This document shows, piece after piece, positions 10,836 through 23,800 of a stretch of DNA of 64,000 nucleotides (its first letter is position 1; every line of letters begins with the position of its first letter). Below the pieces are notes generated by a model. It saw only the letters and a program-made list of their open reading frames with translations. It did no database searches and was not told the origin of the DNA. Location: positions 17,632,442-17,696,441 of the forward strand of contig NC_061813.1 of assembly GCF_021462225.1 (NCBI RefSeq). Direction: 5' to 3'. This DNA is from Girardinichthys multiradiatus. Its lineage: Eukaryota > Chordata > Actinopteri > Cyprinodontiformes > Goodeidae. The position numbers were made by a program, and so were the translations under genes.

Positions 10836-13800
10836 CTTCATCTGTTATTTTTTGTGATCTCTATAGGTGAGTTCTCCTTTTATTGAGCATGCTCAGGAAC
10901 ATTATGCCGAGAAAAATGGTACTTGATTTCTCAAAATTTACAAACTTTAACAACAAATGCTAGCTCTTGTTCTCTTCAAAAGTAAGAGAACAAAAATTCA
11001 TTGCAAAATAATTCATATCCATTATTTTTTTTTAATGTTACAACCAAAGCTATCCATGTTTTTTATTTGGATTTTATGTAATAGACCAACACAAATTTGC
11101 AGAGAGTCGTTAAGTTGGTTTTTAAATGTTGTACATATGAAAGCTAAAGTTAATACTGGAAGGAAACTGCATAAAAGGCTTGTTCACACCTCATGCTTAG
11201 TGTGTACATCAACATTATTTTGACTTTACAATTATCCTTTACATGTTTTTGTTTTCTGTCTTCCTTCTTTTTAGAGTTTCTTGCCGCTTATTAATTTATT
11301 TATAACTGCCTTTCTTTGGCAAGCATAGATCACTTGGAGGAAACTCAGTTGTAGTACACTGGGGGTCATCAGTCACCATGCTGTGTCAGTCTTGCTTTAT
11401 TTTTACCTTTTATAAGATTACATTGATAATATCCTGGCTACTGCTGGAAAAGCTTTCAAATTCAAAATATTTTCTTTCAGTTTCTGTGAACATGTCTCCT
11501 ACTGTGTCACACACACACACGCGCGCAGACACACTCTCACACACCTTGTTTTAATAGAGCATGCTATAAGGCCTGATCACACCTTGAACAATTGTGTGGA
11601 AAGATTGTAAGGGGAAAAATGCTGTGATGACTGAAAAATACGACCTGGATTTGACACAATGCTTCTTGGAAAGTCATGCTTGGAACATTGCTCACTAGGC
11701 CAGACAAAGAGTTTTATCTATGGTTGCCATTTTTAATCAAACACCTGTATTTACAAATGCACATGCACACAGCTTCATTTCCTTTTTTAGTTTTGTTCCC
11801 CCACACACTTAGACAGACTAACCAGCTGCCCCAAGGCCTTTTGGCTTGTGAATAAGGACAGAATGCTCCATTGTTTTCTCTGTGATTCAGTTATTACACA
11901 GAGATTAACACTGTGAAACTCCTCTGTGCCACCCAGGGGCTTTGGATCCAAAGAGAGTTTGCACTAAATGCCTTTATCTCGCTCCCTCTCCTCTTCTCTC
12001 TTCCTCTCCCGCCCCATCTTTCTCTGTTTCACAGTCTTCACACACATACTATGCATAATGTTGCACACACACTTATTCAAACATCGCCAGACAAACAGTC
12101 ACCATTATGGCTTTGCGTGTTTCACACAGACACACGCACACACTTCCATTTGCTTTTGAACTGGTCTGGAGGAATGTGTTTAGTTACTGATAAGACAGAG
12201 AATAGGATAACAACATTAGAACAGAAATGCCAGCACAGCAGCATTTTTGTCACAGACACACACCTGATGCACATGTCTGAACAATGCATGCAGATATGCA
12301 AACACACATTTAACACAGATATACACAGCTCTGTTGTTATGTTACCAGTCAAGCTTGTTTTTGCTTGTTTTTTAAAGTGATTAATATTAATTAATATGCA
12401 TGATTTGTGGAAACAGTTCTTGCTACTGTTCCATTATTTATACCTTTTAGTTCTTTATAGTTGATGTGGTGCTCTCTATTTATTTCAGTGCCCTTAACAA
12501 TTGACAAACTGCATTTCCAAAAGCATGAAGGCTGTTGATTTAGTCACATCATTGTGGGCAGGTTTTGGTCAAATCAAAAGAAAAACTGAGTTTAGTGACT
12601 TGAATGATTTTTTGTTTAAAGATGCTAAAGGTTAAAGTAAATAAAATGTTATTTTTTGCTAAAGGTAAACCTTTAGCTATAATGATGGGAGAGACTTCAT
12701 AAAAGGTATGGTAGCTCTGGAAGAAACATTTTTAATTGTGAACAAATAGAGTCAATGTTGCAGAACAGCTAAGGGAGCAGATTCGTTCTTTGTACTGAAA
12801 ATAATGTCTCAGAGGATGAGATAAAAGTATTTAGGGAGCAGGAAGTAGTTCAAGCTGCTGTATTGAGAAGTGGATATTGGGGGGGGGAGATGAGGAAGCA
12901 GAGGAGAAGAAAGTGAAAGAGGAAGAGGTGAGTGCTAAGATGACATCGTGCCAATACAACTGAGACAGCTGGGTCCAAGTGGGATCTCCTCACCTTTGAC
13001 AGATATACAACATCTCGCTGGGATAAAACACAAGCAGCAGACATCAGCTGAGAGCAGCTGAAACAGCCTGAAATTAACATCCAAGTTTTTCTTGTGGGTC
13101 TCCTGATGTGAGTGCTGCCACGATAAAATATTTATCATATTTATCTAATGCATTGTTCAGTAAAACCTATGGGGTCATATTTTCCAGAGGGGAAGGGGAC
13201 AGGAATATTCTCAAATATTCTCTGCCTCCTTCATCAAGTTTAGATGTTTTAAACTTCAGATTCAGGAGAAGCAATGTGTAATTCATCCAGATCTTTACCC
13301 TTGCTGAGTAGGTTTTTGTACGTGAAGTGGCATCTTAGAGCCATTATCTTTAGAATGCTCTGGAGCAACTTAGTCTTAGTCTGACGCCATGCTTCTCAAC
13401 AGGAAAAAGGGTTTGCTGCTAATCCTAACCCTAACCCTTTAGATGTGGGATAAGTCTCCGCTTTAAGTGTAGAACTTCAAGTATCTTGTAGTATTGAAAA
13501 GATTGAAAAGAGTGAGCTGACGTTGTTCAGATGTCAGATAATTCCTTTTTTCCAAACACATCAAGGCTGACAAAGATTTCACTATTTCCCTTGTTCCACT
13601 GGCTGTATTTAATCCGGCGCCACTCCATTCAGCCCTCTTTGCTAGTGTCTCATTACTGTTTTTTCCATACTGCTACCTACTTTTTTTCATCCCTACTCAT
13701 GAGCAGGTATGACTGGGGCTGTGTAGGGATTAGATGTATTGTGAACAGAATGCTGTTCATTGATTGGCTATGGGACCAAGAGAAATGAGAAGGTTTTCCA

Positions 13801-14119
13801 AGAGGTAGTGCAGGGAAGAGTTAAACAAACTTCTGAAGTCTGAAAGAAAAGAAAAAGGACACCATGTCAGCTTTCTGAATTAGACACAGGCAGAGCGCTG
13901 TATTTAATAACATCCTACTTCAGCTGAACATACATAAAATCAGCTGTCACATACATTTCCCCCAAAACACACAAAACAATACCACCATGAAACAGATGAC
14001 AAACTTTAATTTGGCAACAATTGCAGTCACAATGTAAATGGGTGAAAAGCTTTACTGAACACAGATAATTGAGTAATGGTTCTGTGAAGTTCCAAAATAG
14101 GTTTGGCACTAAGGAGGTG
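10836..14119. other. Non-coding, no gene seen; possible Tc1 TIR remnant at 11025-11170
   Basis: No host exon recognised. About 11025-11170 resembles the subterminal part of fish Tc1 elements (phrase TTATGTAATAGACCAACACAAA), a weak remnant. There is a short CA-rich run at 11508-11542 and CA-rich DNA at about 12030-12330, a run of eight G near 12880, and two and a half telomere-like units (CCTAACCCTAACCC) near 13423. Long ORFs here (for example 11913-12380) are low-complexity and not convincing. Confidence 0.4.
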
Positions 14120-14960
14120 AGGAATGATATTAGTACTTTTCAGGGCGTGGAACTGGATACAGATGAGTTGAATGATGTGAGACTTCCTACTGTTATCGCT
14201 GAGAATAGGTGGTCAAGTGAGGGTGAGCTAACCCACTGAATCTGAGACTGGCTGCTGATGGAGAACATTGACTGGGTGAAGGGGTCTTTGTTTATCTTTC
14301 CACTAAGAAGAAAGAGTATTGGAGGGCGGACATGCGGGTGAGTGAGAGGTAAGCTGCTGAAGTAGCCATGCAGTAGGGATCAGGGGAGCTGCCAGTGAAG
14401 CATTGAGGAGATTCTCTGGGGAGATCTAGAGTTTCCGACTCCAGTGATCCATGGAGCAGGAAGGCTGTACGTTTAGGCATGGAAGCTTGAGCAGGAATGT
14501 GAAGCATGTTCATGAAGGAGGTGGGATGGAGAGGAATTCTCAGTCAGTAATAAGGGAATTATCCAAAATTAATAATTGGGGAACCCAGAAATTATATTCT
14601 GGGCTGTAACCCTCACAGTCCACCAAATACTGGTATCCGCAGCCATGATGTTGGGATCCTGGGGAAAACAGTAAGGGCAGGGTAGCCATCAATGATCCTG
14701 GTGGGCAAAGGAGGTTCGACCGAAGGGCACGAGGAGCTGGAAAGCACAGGTTTAATCTGGGAGACATGAAAGGTGGGGTAAATACAGAGGTGAGAGGGGA
14801 TTTTAAGATAATCTTATGGTGAAAACTACTTTAATATTGACCAAGGAACCTGGGAGGCAGTTTTTTGGAATAGGCTTTCAACAGGAAATCGCTGGTAGAA
14901 AGCCAACAGTATGAATACATTTGGGCTTTAATTGAAAGTCCAGTAAATGGTAAAAAAAAA
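14120..14960 (-). mobile_element. Ty3/Gypsy (chromovirus) remnant, pol 3' end
   Basis: On the minus strand about 14540-14950 carries the end of a Gypsy pol gene: a LPPRFLG-like phrase from the post-integrase region (about 14850-14880), then HVSRL-type sequence and a chromodomain-like string GYQYLVDCEGYSPE (about 14590-14640). Downstream (14120-14540) is likely the rest of the element or its LTR. Several stops and indels are present. Chromodomain integrases are typical of vertebrate Gypsy chromoviruses. Rest of the element not found nearby. Confidence 0.65.
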
Positions 14961-15950
14961 ATATGTACAAACATAATTCAGAATTCTGAAATGAAAAGCT
15001 TTGGAAACAACTGTAACAATGTGCCTCTGCTGCTATTTGTTTTTCACTATCAAAGAAAGGTATAAAAACTTTGTCGTATAAATTTTTTATTCTTGAAGTC
15101 GTGATATGCAGAAAACCATCTTTACTATTACTTAAATCAAGGTAAGGAGCAAAGGAATGCTTTATGTCACAGAAGTGTTCATCTGTGTGCTAGAGGTGCC
15201 ATTTCATATAAATTATATATGCATCAACTGTCAAGACTGTGTGAAATAGGACGAGTTGAAGCTCACGCTTCCAATCTCAGGGGAAAATTCTGCCATGCCA
15301 CTTCACAGCCTCAGCATGGTGGTTTTCTATATCACATGTTTTACTTCTGGTGGGTTTTACAGGCATCAGAGGCCACTACTCTCGATGAGGGTAGTAAATT
15401 TTTATATTGAGGTAAGCTCTGGGAGCACCATAAACAAGAAATGCTAACAGCGGAGGGAGTATTGTCACTGTCAAAGCCGCCACGTGCTCAAAGTATTGTA
15501 TAGGAGGCTGAAAGTCTTATTTGCATTTCAAAATTAATCAGTAAAGTACAATTGATGAGGTCTCAATCAAAATGTATCAGTGAATTCATTCATTAAAAAG
15601 CCTGGAATTTTACTCTTGAATGTGTCCTTGCAGCCATTTATTTTTGTACAAAACTGTACAATTTGTTTGTTTAAAATGTATTTGCAATTACTGGCATGAG
15701 AGTATCGTCTGACTTCTGCAATTAAGCTGAATAAAAGTAGTGTTTGCTTTTCTGCACACATTTACTAAAATGTGGAGATTTAAACCAGTAGTTAGACTTA
15801 AATTACATGTATGTAAAAAGCTTTTCACTCCTTTTTTAAAAAAAAGAAAAAAGTAAGTTGTTTTGTGTTTAAATTGAAAATAGGGGGCATTTTTATTGAT
15901 CTAAATGAACTTGTAAGAGATGAATTAATTCTAAGAGATGAATCCAAGAT
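14961..15950. other. Non-coding, no gene seen
   Basis: AT-rich DNA between two Gypsy remnants in opposite orientation. No coding family, RNA gene or transposon end recognised. Confidence 0.35.
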
Positions 15951-15993
15951 GTTAGATGAACTTATTAGTCTAGCTCAAATTTGATGATCGGGA

Positions 15994-16135
15994 GTGTCTG
16001 TATTGCGGCTCATCAGGCCATTTTAAGGTCTCCTGCCTGGTCCGGCCAAAAGGGAAGGTCTGTCGTGTCTGTATTGCGGCTCATCAGGCCATTTTAAGGT
16101 CTCCTGCCTGGTCCTGCCAAAAGGGAAGGTCTGTC
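15994..16135 (+). repeat. 71-bp tandem duplication of a Gypsy gag zinc knuckle
   Basis: Two direct copies of 71 bp (15994-16064, 16065-16135) differing at one base. Each encodes CLYCGSSGHFKVSC, a C-X2-C-X4-H-X4-C nucleocapsid knuckle. As 71 is not a multiple of three, the second copy is out of frame with the first. Confidence 0.9.
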
Positions 16136-16199
16136 AGTAGAACCGGGGGTACTGACAGATCAAACCACTATCAGTAAGACTCCTCGACCTACACTCCCA

Positions 16200-17790
16200 G
16201 CCACCATAATTGTCAATGATAAGCATTTTCCTTGCTAAATCTTAATTAACTCTGGTTGTGAACAAGACATAATCAATCTCAGCTCATCATAAAGACTATT
16301 CCCCTCACTTCTCCCATCAAGGAGGCAGTACTTGATGGCCAAACCCTACCATCTATCTCTGTTCAGACAGTCTCCCTCAAATTAATTATTTCAGATAACC
16401 ATTGTGAACAGATTTCACTTTTCAATTTCCCAACTGCTAATGCCCCCATCGTCCTTGGTTTCAGTTGACTACAGAAGCATAATCCAAGACTAAACTGGTC
16501 TAACGTGTGATTCCTGGTCCTCTAATTCCCTCTCCACCTGTCTCAAATATGCCGTTCTCCGCTTTCCTCAACGGCGAATGAAGATGAAGTTGACCCTGCA
16601 GATATATAACACGTACCCTAGTGTTTTCATGATCTCAAACAAGTCTTCAGTAAGAGTAAGGCTCTATCAACCCCCCTGATCCATGAAAGCAAGTTTGTCC
16701 TGGAGGTGTATGAGTCCGATTCAGGTGTTGGCGTGGTTTGATTAGAATCAGACCAAAAACTACACCCTTGTGCCTTTTTCTCTCAACGCCTATCGACGTC
16801 TGAAAGCAAGTACGATGTGGGAGATTGGGAGCTACTAGCAATCAAACTGGCCCTAGAGGAGTGGCGACACTGGTTGGAGGGCCAGACTTACCAGTGCTGG
16901 TTTGGACCGACCACAGAAATGTATCTTACCTCCAGTCAGCCAGACCATCTTAACCCCGACAGTCTCGCTGGTCCTTGTTCTTTTCTTGTTTCCATTTCAA
17001 CATCACTTACTGGCCTGGTACGAAGAACACCAAGCCTGATGCACTCTCCTGTCAGTTCTCTCTGGAGAGGGAAACTACACTTGAACTCATCCTACCACCT
17101 TACTGTACCATTGGAGCTTTAACTTAGGAGATCGAGAACCTGGTCAACCAAGCGCTCCAATCCAAATCTGATACTGGCACGGGTCCATGGCCAGTCTCTG
17201 TGGCCCCATGCTCCATGGCAATCCCAAGGACATCATTTCAGACTGAGGACCACAGTTCATCTGACAAGTATGAAAGCAATTTTGCATCGCCTTGATTGTC
17301 CAGGTTAGTCTTTCTTCTGGTTATCACCCCCAGTCTAATGGGCAAAGGATGAACAAGGAAATGGAGGCTGCTCTCAGATGTGTCACTTCTTCCAACCCCT
17401 CTGACTGGAGCAATCACCTTCCTTAGATTGAATATGCCCATAACTCCCATATCTCATTCTTAACCGGTCGGTCTCTGTTGAAAATTGCCTTGGGTTATCA
17501 GCCACCCCTCTTTCTATCAGATGAAGGGGACCTCAGCCAGACAAAACCACAGGATAGCCAACCGAAAGAGATGACCTGCACCCCAATATACACGCGGACA
17601 GAAGGTATGGGTCTCCTCTCACAATATTCCACTAAAATCAGTTTCCCCTAAGCTCACACCCAGGTTTATTGGTCCATATGAAATCGAATCCATCATCAAG
17701 CCGAAGGTTGTCTGCCTCCACGTTCCCCGAAGCCTCCGGATCCGTCCAACCTTTCCCGTCTCTCAAACAAGTCCATTCCAGCACCTGGTA
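16200..17790 (+). pseudogene. Gypsy pol remnant: protease, RNase H, integrase pieces
   Basis: Polyprotein that would process, copy and integrate the Gypsy element. Visible: LINSGCE (protease active-site region, Asp replaced by Asn), then DLKQVFSKSKA (normally just before the reverse transcriptase), which jumps at about 16655 straight into LIHESKFVLEV, the start of RNase H. The whole polymerase domain is therefore missing. RNase H continues as [18 protein letters not shown] and [18 protein letters not shown]. After about 17100 a second jump reaches the integrase core end ([11 protein letters not shown], about 17313-17345) and then GQKVWVSSHNIPLK and LTPRFIGPYEI, the post-integrase segment. Multiple stops and frame changes. 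Dead copy. Confidence 0.8.
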
Positions 17791-18170
17791 TCCTGATCTA
17801 ATTCACTCACTCCTCCTTTTCTCAAGGTTACCTCCTGGTTTCCCGGACTCCTGGCTCAAGCTCTCTGGTTAATTAAACTCCCGGATCACAGACTCCTCAA
17901 CCGGCTACCTCAATGCTCTTCTTACTCCCTCCCATTACTACCTGCCCACCCTTTAACAACCAGCAATCTCCTGCATGACCTCAGTAAGAACATTTCCGAA
18001 TAGAACTCACTCCAAATTACCAACAACTATTTATTCACATGTTTCCCTTCCCCTCTCTCTCAGTGCCAACCCCGACTGGATTTCCCTGGAACGCCTCCCT
18101 GGACCAAGCTTACCTCTGTTCCTGATAGAAATAAACCTTTAAACCGCCATTGTCTTGCGAGTGTTTTATA

Positions 18171-20107
18171 CATGTGGGTCAGGTTTATTGGATTTTTATC
18201 AGTATTCAAATTAGTGCAGAATATGCTCTTGGTTGATTTATTAAAGAATGAAAATTGTGAGAATTCTGGGATTTGCATGCATTTCATGTATAAGACAGAA
18301 AAAATAGATTTTTTAGTGTTTGACAGACTGAGCACTAATCAGTGCTGATATGTGCAGTGCAGGAGAAACTTGACTGATTAATTGTTGCATCTCTACATTT
18401 TCTTTTGTGTTAAATGTGACTTAAACTCACATGGTAACCGACAATGACTCCTTTCATTGGCTGTATTTTTGTGTCCTATTGTTTCTTTTACTGTTTTCTT
18501 TCTTTTCTTGTCGTGCTCCTTATATATTGTTGCCCTAATTTCTCTATATCTATCCACCTTTTTGAGAGAACTGACCTGTCACTTTTGATCTCTTGCTTTT
18601 TGACTGGGTGCCCTAAAAACACTGTGGTATATCTAAAGTAGACAGCAAAAATATTAAAGTCTCTTGTTCTTTGATGTGTGTGTCACAGTTCTCAGTGGCA
18701 TCTGAGAATGTTTTTATGTTTACAGCAGTATGTAAAAGTAAGAATAATAAAAAGAACATTCAGATAGGAAATAACCATCCATCTGTAGAGTTGGATCTCC
18801 CTTTTCGTTTTGGTTCTGTCACAGTTTTATTAGATCACAAGCCGACTCATTTCTGCTGTCTCAGAGATAACACCCAGGTAAATGTTGCTCCTTATTCCCT
18901 TTGAATGTCAGTCATATCCACACATACAGGAAAGCACATAATGAAACTCTGGTCGAAGCTATCAAATGAACCCCACCATATGCTCTTTGCTCACCTTCTA
19001 AGTCCTCCTTCAGATAGTTTCACCTTTCCCTTCCTTTGTGTTATCACATTTTTAAGATTGAATGTAGCACTTTTAGAATGAATTCGTCAACTTTTGTCAA
19101 ACTCTCCTTTCCACCTACCAGGGTTGCTCTGACATCTTTGGCTTCAGCAGATTAGGGCTCTGCAAAAGACACTCGAATGATAACGTTGTAGAGATGAGTA
19201 AAGAATGACTAAAGAGTAATGTATTCTGACATTTAATGGATAATATAATACACAATGATCATACAATGCATCATGAGAAGTAGATATTTCTCTAAATTGA
19301 ATGCAGTATATCAACTGACAGATTCTGCTCACTTGTAATAGACCATAAATGGCCTTCTTTGTTTATGTGTTAAGCATGTTTTACTTCATCTAAGGTTTTC
19401 TTGCACACTTTGCATTTGCTATGTCAGAAACCTCTCTCTGCTTTTGTCCATTAAGGAGGAATACAATAGTATTACGGAGAAAACAAGTTAAGGGGGGAAA
19501 GAAACCCTGGCAGGGGGAAAAAGCCTAGTCTTTTCCAACACCACGGACAGTTATCAGATGCACCAAAGTAGCAGCTATGTCGTAAAATGAAAGGGTTTGA
19601 GCTTTTATATCCACCTCTGTTTTCTTAAATACACCAAACAACATTTTAGATATTTTTTTCCAAAATCAGAGGATAATGCTACTGAAAACAAATAACAAAT
19701 TAGTTTTTAGTCAGTTGTTAGGCCTGCTGCCTAGAGCAGCAAAAGGAGATTCTCAATAATATTAGCAAAGGTTTGTGAACTCTTAAACATATCCTAAGCC
19801 TGAACCAACCACACTCAGCTGGGATTTTATTCACATGAATACTGATGCAAAATTTGCCATTATCACCTGCTTGATAATCATGTATCAAGACAAAAGCACT
19901 ATTGCATTATTTTATTATTTGTTTTAAGAAAACTGATTCACTTTTATTGTTCACTGACTAACCGACTAGACTCTTCATTAGTAAATGAAAAGGTATTTTT
20001 TTTTCAATGGTTTTAATATCTAAATTGATAAAGCGCCAAAGAGCGTCTCCATAAAAATATTTTCTGCAGCTTGTCAGCATCATTGCCAACAAGGACAATG
20101 TAAAGCA
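18171..20107. other. Non-coding, no gene seen
   Basis: No recognisable exon, RNA gene or repeat. AT-rich, with short ORFs only. Confidence 0.35.
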
Positions 20108-20277
20108 TCAAGTCAAGTCAAGTCAAGTTTATTTATATAGCGCTTTTCAGCAACAAGGCACTCAAGGCGCTATACATAAGGAAAAACATTACAACAGAGG
20201 TAATTAAAAAAAACAAAGAGAATAGAATGATGGATAAGAAAATGAAAGGAATATTGGACTGAAAACTCAACTAATGT

Positions 20278-21860
20278 TTAGATAACACATTCAAATGCCA
20301 CTCTAAACAAATAAGGTTTTAATCTTGATTTAAAGCAACTTAGGGTTTTGGCGCTTTTACAGTTTTCTGGGAGTTTATTCCAGATTAGTGGAGCATAAGA
20401 ACTAAAAGCTGCTTCTCCATGTTTGGTTCTGGTTCTGGGTATGCAGAGTAAATTTGAGCCAGAAGACCTGAGAGGTCTGGTTGGTTGATACACTGACAAC
20501 AAGTCTGTAATGTATTTTGATGCTAAGCCATTCAGTGATTTATAGACTAACATAAGTATTTTAAAGTCTATTCTCTGAGCTGCAGGGAGCCAGTGTAGGG
20601 ACTTAGGGTGATGTGCTCCACTTTCTTAGTTCTAGTGAGGATGCGGGCATCAGTGTTCTGGATCAACTGCAGCCATCTGATCAACTTTTTAGGCAGACCT
20701 GTGAAGACACCGTTGCTGTAATCAATTCTACTAAAGAGGAACGCATGAATTTGTTTTTCAAGATCCTGCTGAGACATTAGTCCTTTAATCCTGGAGATGA
20801 TAGAAGGCCGACCTTATTACTGTCTTTATGTACCTCTGAAGGTTCAGGTCTGAGTCCATCACTACACCCAGGTTTCGAGCCTGACTGGTGGTTTCTAGCT
20901 GTATTAACTGAAGCTGTCTGCTAACTTTTAAACGCTCTTCCTTTGGTCCAAAAATTATTACTTCAGTTTTGTTTTGATTCAGTTGAAGAAAGTTTTGGCA
21001 CATCCATGCAATGATTTCTTCTAATCATTCACCCAACGCTTGAATGGGTTCATGGTCACCTGGTGACATTGTAACGTATAGCTGTGTGTCGTCTGCATAG
21101 TTATGATAACTTACGTTGTTGTTTATTAAAATATGAGTAAGGGGGAGCATGTAGATATTGAATAGGAGGGGCCCTAAGATGGACCCTTGGGGAATGTCAC
21201 ATGTGATTTTTGTGGTCTCTTATGTAAAGTTACTTACTGACACAAAAAAGTCCCTGTCCTTCAAGTAGGATTTAAACCAAATGAGTGCTGTACCAGAAAG
21301 GTTGACCCAGTTTTCCAGGCGCTCTAATAAGATGGAGTTATCAACAGTGTCGAATGCTGCACTAAGGTCCAATAATACCAGCACTGTGGTTCTTCCACAG
21401 TCTGCATTTATACAGATGTCATTGAACACCTTGACAAGAGCAGTCTCTGTACTGTGGTGAGCAGGAAGCTTGACTGGAAGACATCGAAGCGGTTGGTCGT
21501 TGTTAGGAAGTTGTTTAACTGTTGAAACACAGCTTTTTCAATAATCTTACTGATGAAGGGGAGGTTTGATATAGGCTTGTAGTTCTGTAGTAGCAGCTTG
21601 TCCAAGTTGCTCTTTTTCAATAGAGGTGTGATAATTGCTGTTTTCAGGGCCTGGGGGAAAACACCTGACAAAAGGGACGCGTTTATTATTTGTGTTAAAT
21701 CAGATGTTATTACAGGCAAAGCTTTCTTAAGGGAAGCGGGGGGTAAAACACAGAGACAGCAGGAAGAAGAGCTTAGTTGGTGTATGATTTCTTCTAAGTT
21801 TTTGTAGTCTATTTGGTGAAATTGGGAAATGTTGTCACAATCAGTTCTAGTTGGAGACAA
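20278..21860 (-). pseudogene. L2 ORF2 reverse transcriptase, broken
   Basis: Reverse transcriptase part of the L2 polyprotein, which would copy the element RNA at a nicked target. Fragments in order on the minus strand: ITPLLKKSNLD and NYKPISNLPFISKIIEK (fingers, 21540-21660), LLDLSAAFDTVDNSIL (about 21335-21385, first catalytic Asp region), the YADDTQLYV catalytic box (YADD at 21088-21099), [11 protein letters not shown] (about 20840-20875), and the conserved C-terminus with PRTRTKHGEAAFSSYAPLIWNKLP (about 20360-20440). Ends at a stop near 20278. The frame changes at least four times (near 21420, 21220, 20785 and 20560), so no protein is made. The endonuclease domain is not recognisable. Confidence 0.88.
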
Positions 21861-22910
21861 CTTTGGTACTGAAGTTGATGTGGATGTGCTGACTGCCCCT
21901 CTGATGTTTTGGGTTTTTTCAGTGAAGAAGTTAACAAATTCATTGCAGGCCCTGGTAGAGTGGAGTTCAGATGCTACAGTGGCAGGGGGGTTTGTTAACC
22001 TGTGGCATATAATGCACGAGCATTTTTAATGTTTTTGCTGATCTCAGAAAATAAAGATTCCCTTGCATTTTTCAGTTGTTAGTCATATCTGCATAATCTC
22101 TCTTTACAGATAATGTAGTGAACTTGGAGTCCGGTCTTTCGCTACCTGCGTTCAGCTTTTCGACACTCCTTTTTTTCACTTCTGACTGGTGGAGCACTTC
22201 TCCACGGAGACATTTTCTTCTCAGAAACGACTTTCACTTTAATTGTTAATTGAAGCAATTGAATCAATGATGTCTGAGATTTTAGAATTAAAGTTATCTA
22301 TCAGCTCATCTACAGTGTTACAGGGCAAAGTGGAGGTAGAAGAGTAAATCTAGTTAAAGGTTTCAACAGCACTGTCCTTAAGGATGCGTTTTCTTATAAT
22401 GAGATAAGAGCTCCATTCATGTTATCAGAATCCAGTAAAGCAAAAAGCAGGCTCAGTGGGGAGATGGGAGAGTTCTGTGCGGTCTGGGTCGGGGTCTGGG
22501 GTGAGCGGGGTTTACCGGGGGTGGCGGTCTGGGTCTGGGTTTGGGGGGATGGGGGTATAATGGGGGGGTCCACTTCTCCTGTGGATTTCGACAGGGAGAC
22601 CTTTTGTGATTACCTCTCTTTCTCAGCCAAATGGCCGGTTGTTTTTGCTGGAGCTGTTGGAGGCAGTGTTATCATTGTTGTTGATACTCCATGTTCTCTG
22701 CTGAAGGTCAAAGCTGCTGGCGGATTATTTACTGAATAGAAGAGATTAGATGTGAGACGTCTGGCTCCCGGCGTGTTCAAGCAGAAACCATCTTGCTTGA
22801 AGAGTTTTCTTTTTTCCCAAAAAATACTGAAGTTGTTGATGAAATTCACAGATGTAGTAGCACATGTTTTTTTTCAACCACTTATTAATCATCAGAAGTC
22901 TCGAAAAAAT

Positions 22911-23779
22911 CTAATCTCCACAGAAAATCGGTGCAAAGGGTCCGCTTAGAAACACCTTGATATTGAGACCTCCAACAATATTCAGCAAATGAGGGAAATC
23001 CTCCTTCAATCCTTCAGATTTTTTCTTAGCCACGTTATCCATGGCTCCACAATGTATGAGGTTTTCTAGAGACGGGCGCTTTTCTGTGATTGCAAGAATA
23101 TTCTCTGAGATATTAGAGACAACGTTACTGGTACCAATCATAACTTCTGTGTTTTTCTTGTTGCAGAAGTTTTTAATCCCATCCACAGCTGTGTTACCCA
23201 CTATTAGGGTTCTTGGTCTGGTGGGGCGCTTTTTCTCTGGCAATTTAGGAGAAGACTATTTAGAATGAATGTTGTTCTCAAACCTTTTATTGCTCTCAGA
23301 AGATAGATCATTTTCCTGGTTTTCATTTTGTAGAGGGGCAAATTTGTTTTGGAGGGGAATTTCATTATTTCCAGCTGTCTCACTCCTATCAGTTGTTGTG
23401 ACAGCAGCACGCTGTCGAAGTCTCCTTTCCCCAGGGAAATCGGGCATTTATCTGTAATTCTGGCCATTCTAAGTTATCTAATTGCTGAGATCTTCCAGTG
23501 AGTTGTCCACCTTGATTTTTTGGGCATGCGCCTAAAACATGCCAGGGGCGTCTGCCGGTAGTGTTTATTCTCAGTGTTCAGATTGCCCGCTGAGTTGTTG
23601 AGCTGGCTGTCACTGTTTGGGATCACAGGCAGAGTTGAATCATTGCTGTACCCCATATTCACGTCCACATTCACTTCTAGTCGATGGATTTTCATCTCCA
23701 AAACAGCCAATTTCTGTAAAAGTTTGTCGAAGTCCACTGAGGTGAAGGGAGGCATTTTGTGCTGATTAGCTGGGGTCAA
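22911..23779 (-). pseudogene. L2 ORF1 remnant with SGNH esterase-like domain
   Basis: Two minus-strand blocks. 23474-23779 begins MTPANQHKMPPFTSVDF and includes a short heptad-like stretch (LLQKLAVLEMKIHRLE), as in LINE ORF1 coiled coils. 22911-23243 reads RTLIVGNTAVDGI, then NLIHCGAMDNV and EGLKEDF, which parallels the esterase domain of L2 ORF1 (usual GDS and GSND motifs). Here GDS has become GNT and GSND has become GAMD, so key catalytic residues are lost. The blocks are separated by a frame break around 23250-23470. Assignment rests on motif order and position upstream of an L2 reverse transcriptase. Confidence 0.65.
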
Positions 23780-23800
23780 CTTGTCCTTCTTTCGAGTTCG

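Larger units (their letters stand above)
15951..18170 (+). mobile_element. Ty3/Gypsy remnant with internal deletions
   Basis: Pieces in Gypsy order on the + strand: a gag zinc knuckle (15995-16036), a protease-like LINSGCE (about 16243), RNase H (about 16650-17090), an integrase core end (about 17240-17480) and a post-integrase region (about 17600-17780). The stretch 17800-18170 ends with an AATAAA near 18130 and may be the 3' LTR, though no second LTR was found. The reverse transcriptase and most of the integrase are deleted. Confidence 0.75.
20108..23800 (-). mobile_element. L2-type LINE, decayed, minus strand
   Basis: Non-LTR retrotransposon read on the minus strand. The 3' end is marked by a tandem CAAGT tail (20109-20128, four units on the + strand) next to a 3' UTR with the phrase ATTTATATAGCGC, a common L2 tail in fish. 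Upstream (higher coordinates) come the ORF2 reverse transcriptase and ORF1 with an esterase-like domain. The 5' end is uncertain, near 23800. A G-rich patch on the + strand (22478-22570, repeated GTCTGGGT) lies in the badly eroded stretch between the two ORFs. Confidence 0.85.

Noticed and set aside
11913..12380. 155-codon ORF on the + strand
   Set aside because: Low-complexity CA- and CT-rich DNA, no family resemblance and no splice context.
13423..13440. Telomere-like CCTAACCCTAACCC
   Set aside because: Only about two and a half units; too short to claim an interstitial telomere.
22478..22570. G-rich stretch as a promoter or CpG island
   Set aside because: It lies inside the decayed L2 LINE between its two ORFs and is a simple GTCTGGGT-type repeat.
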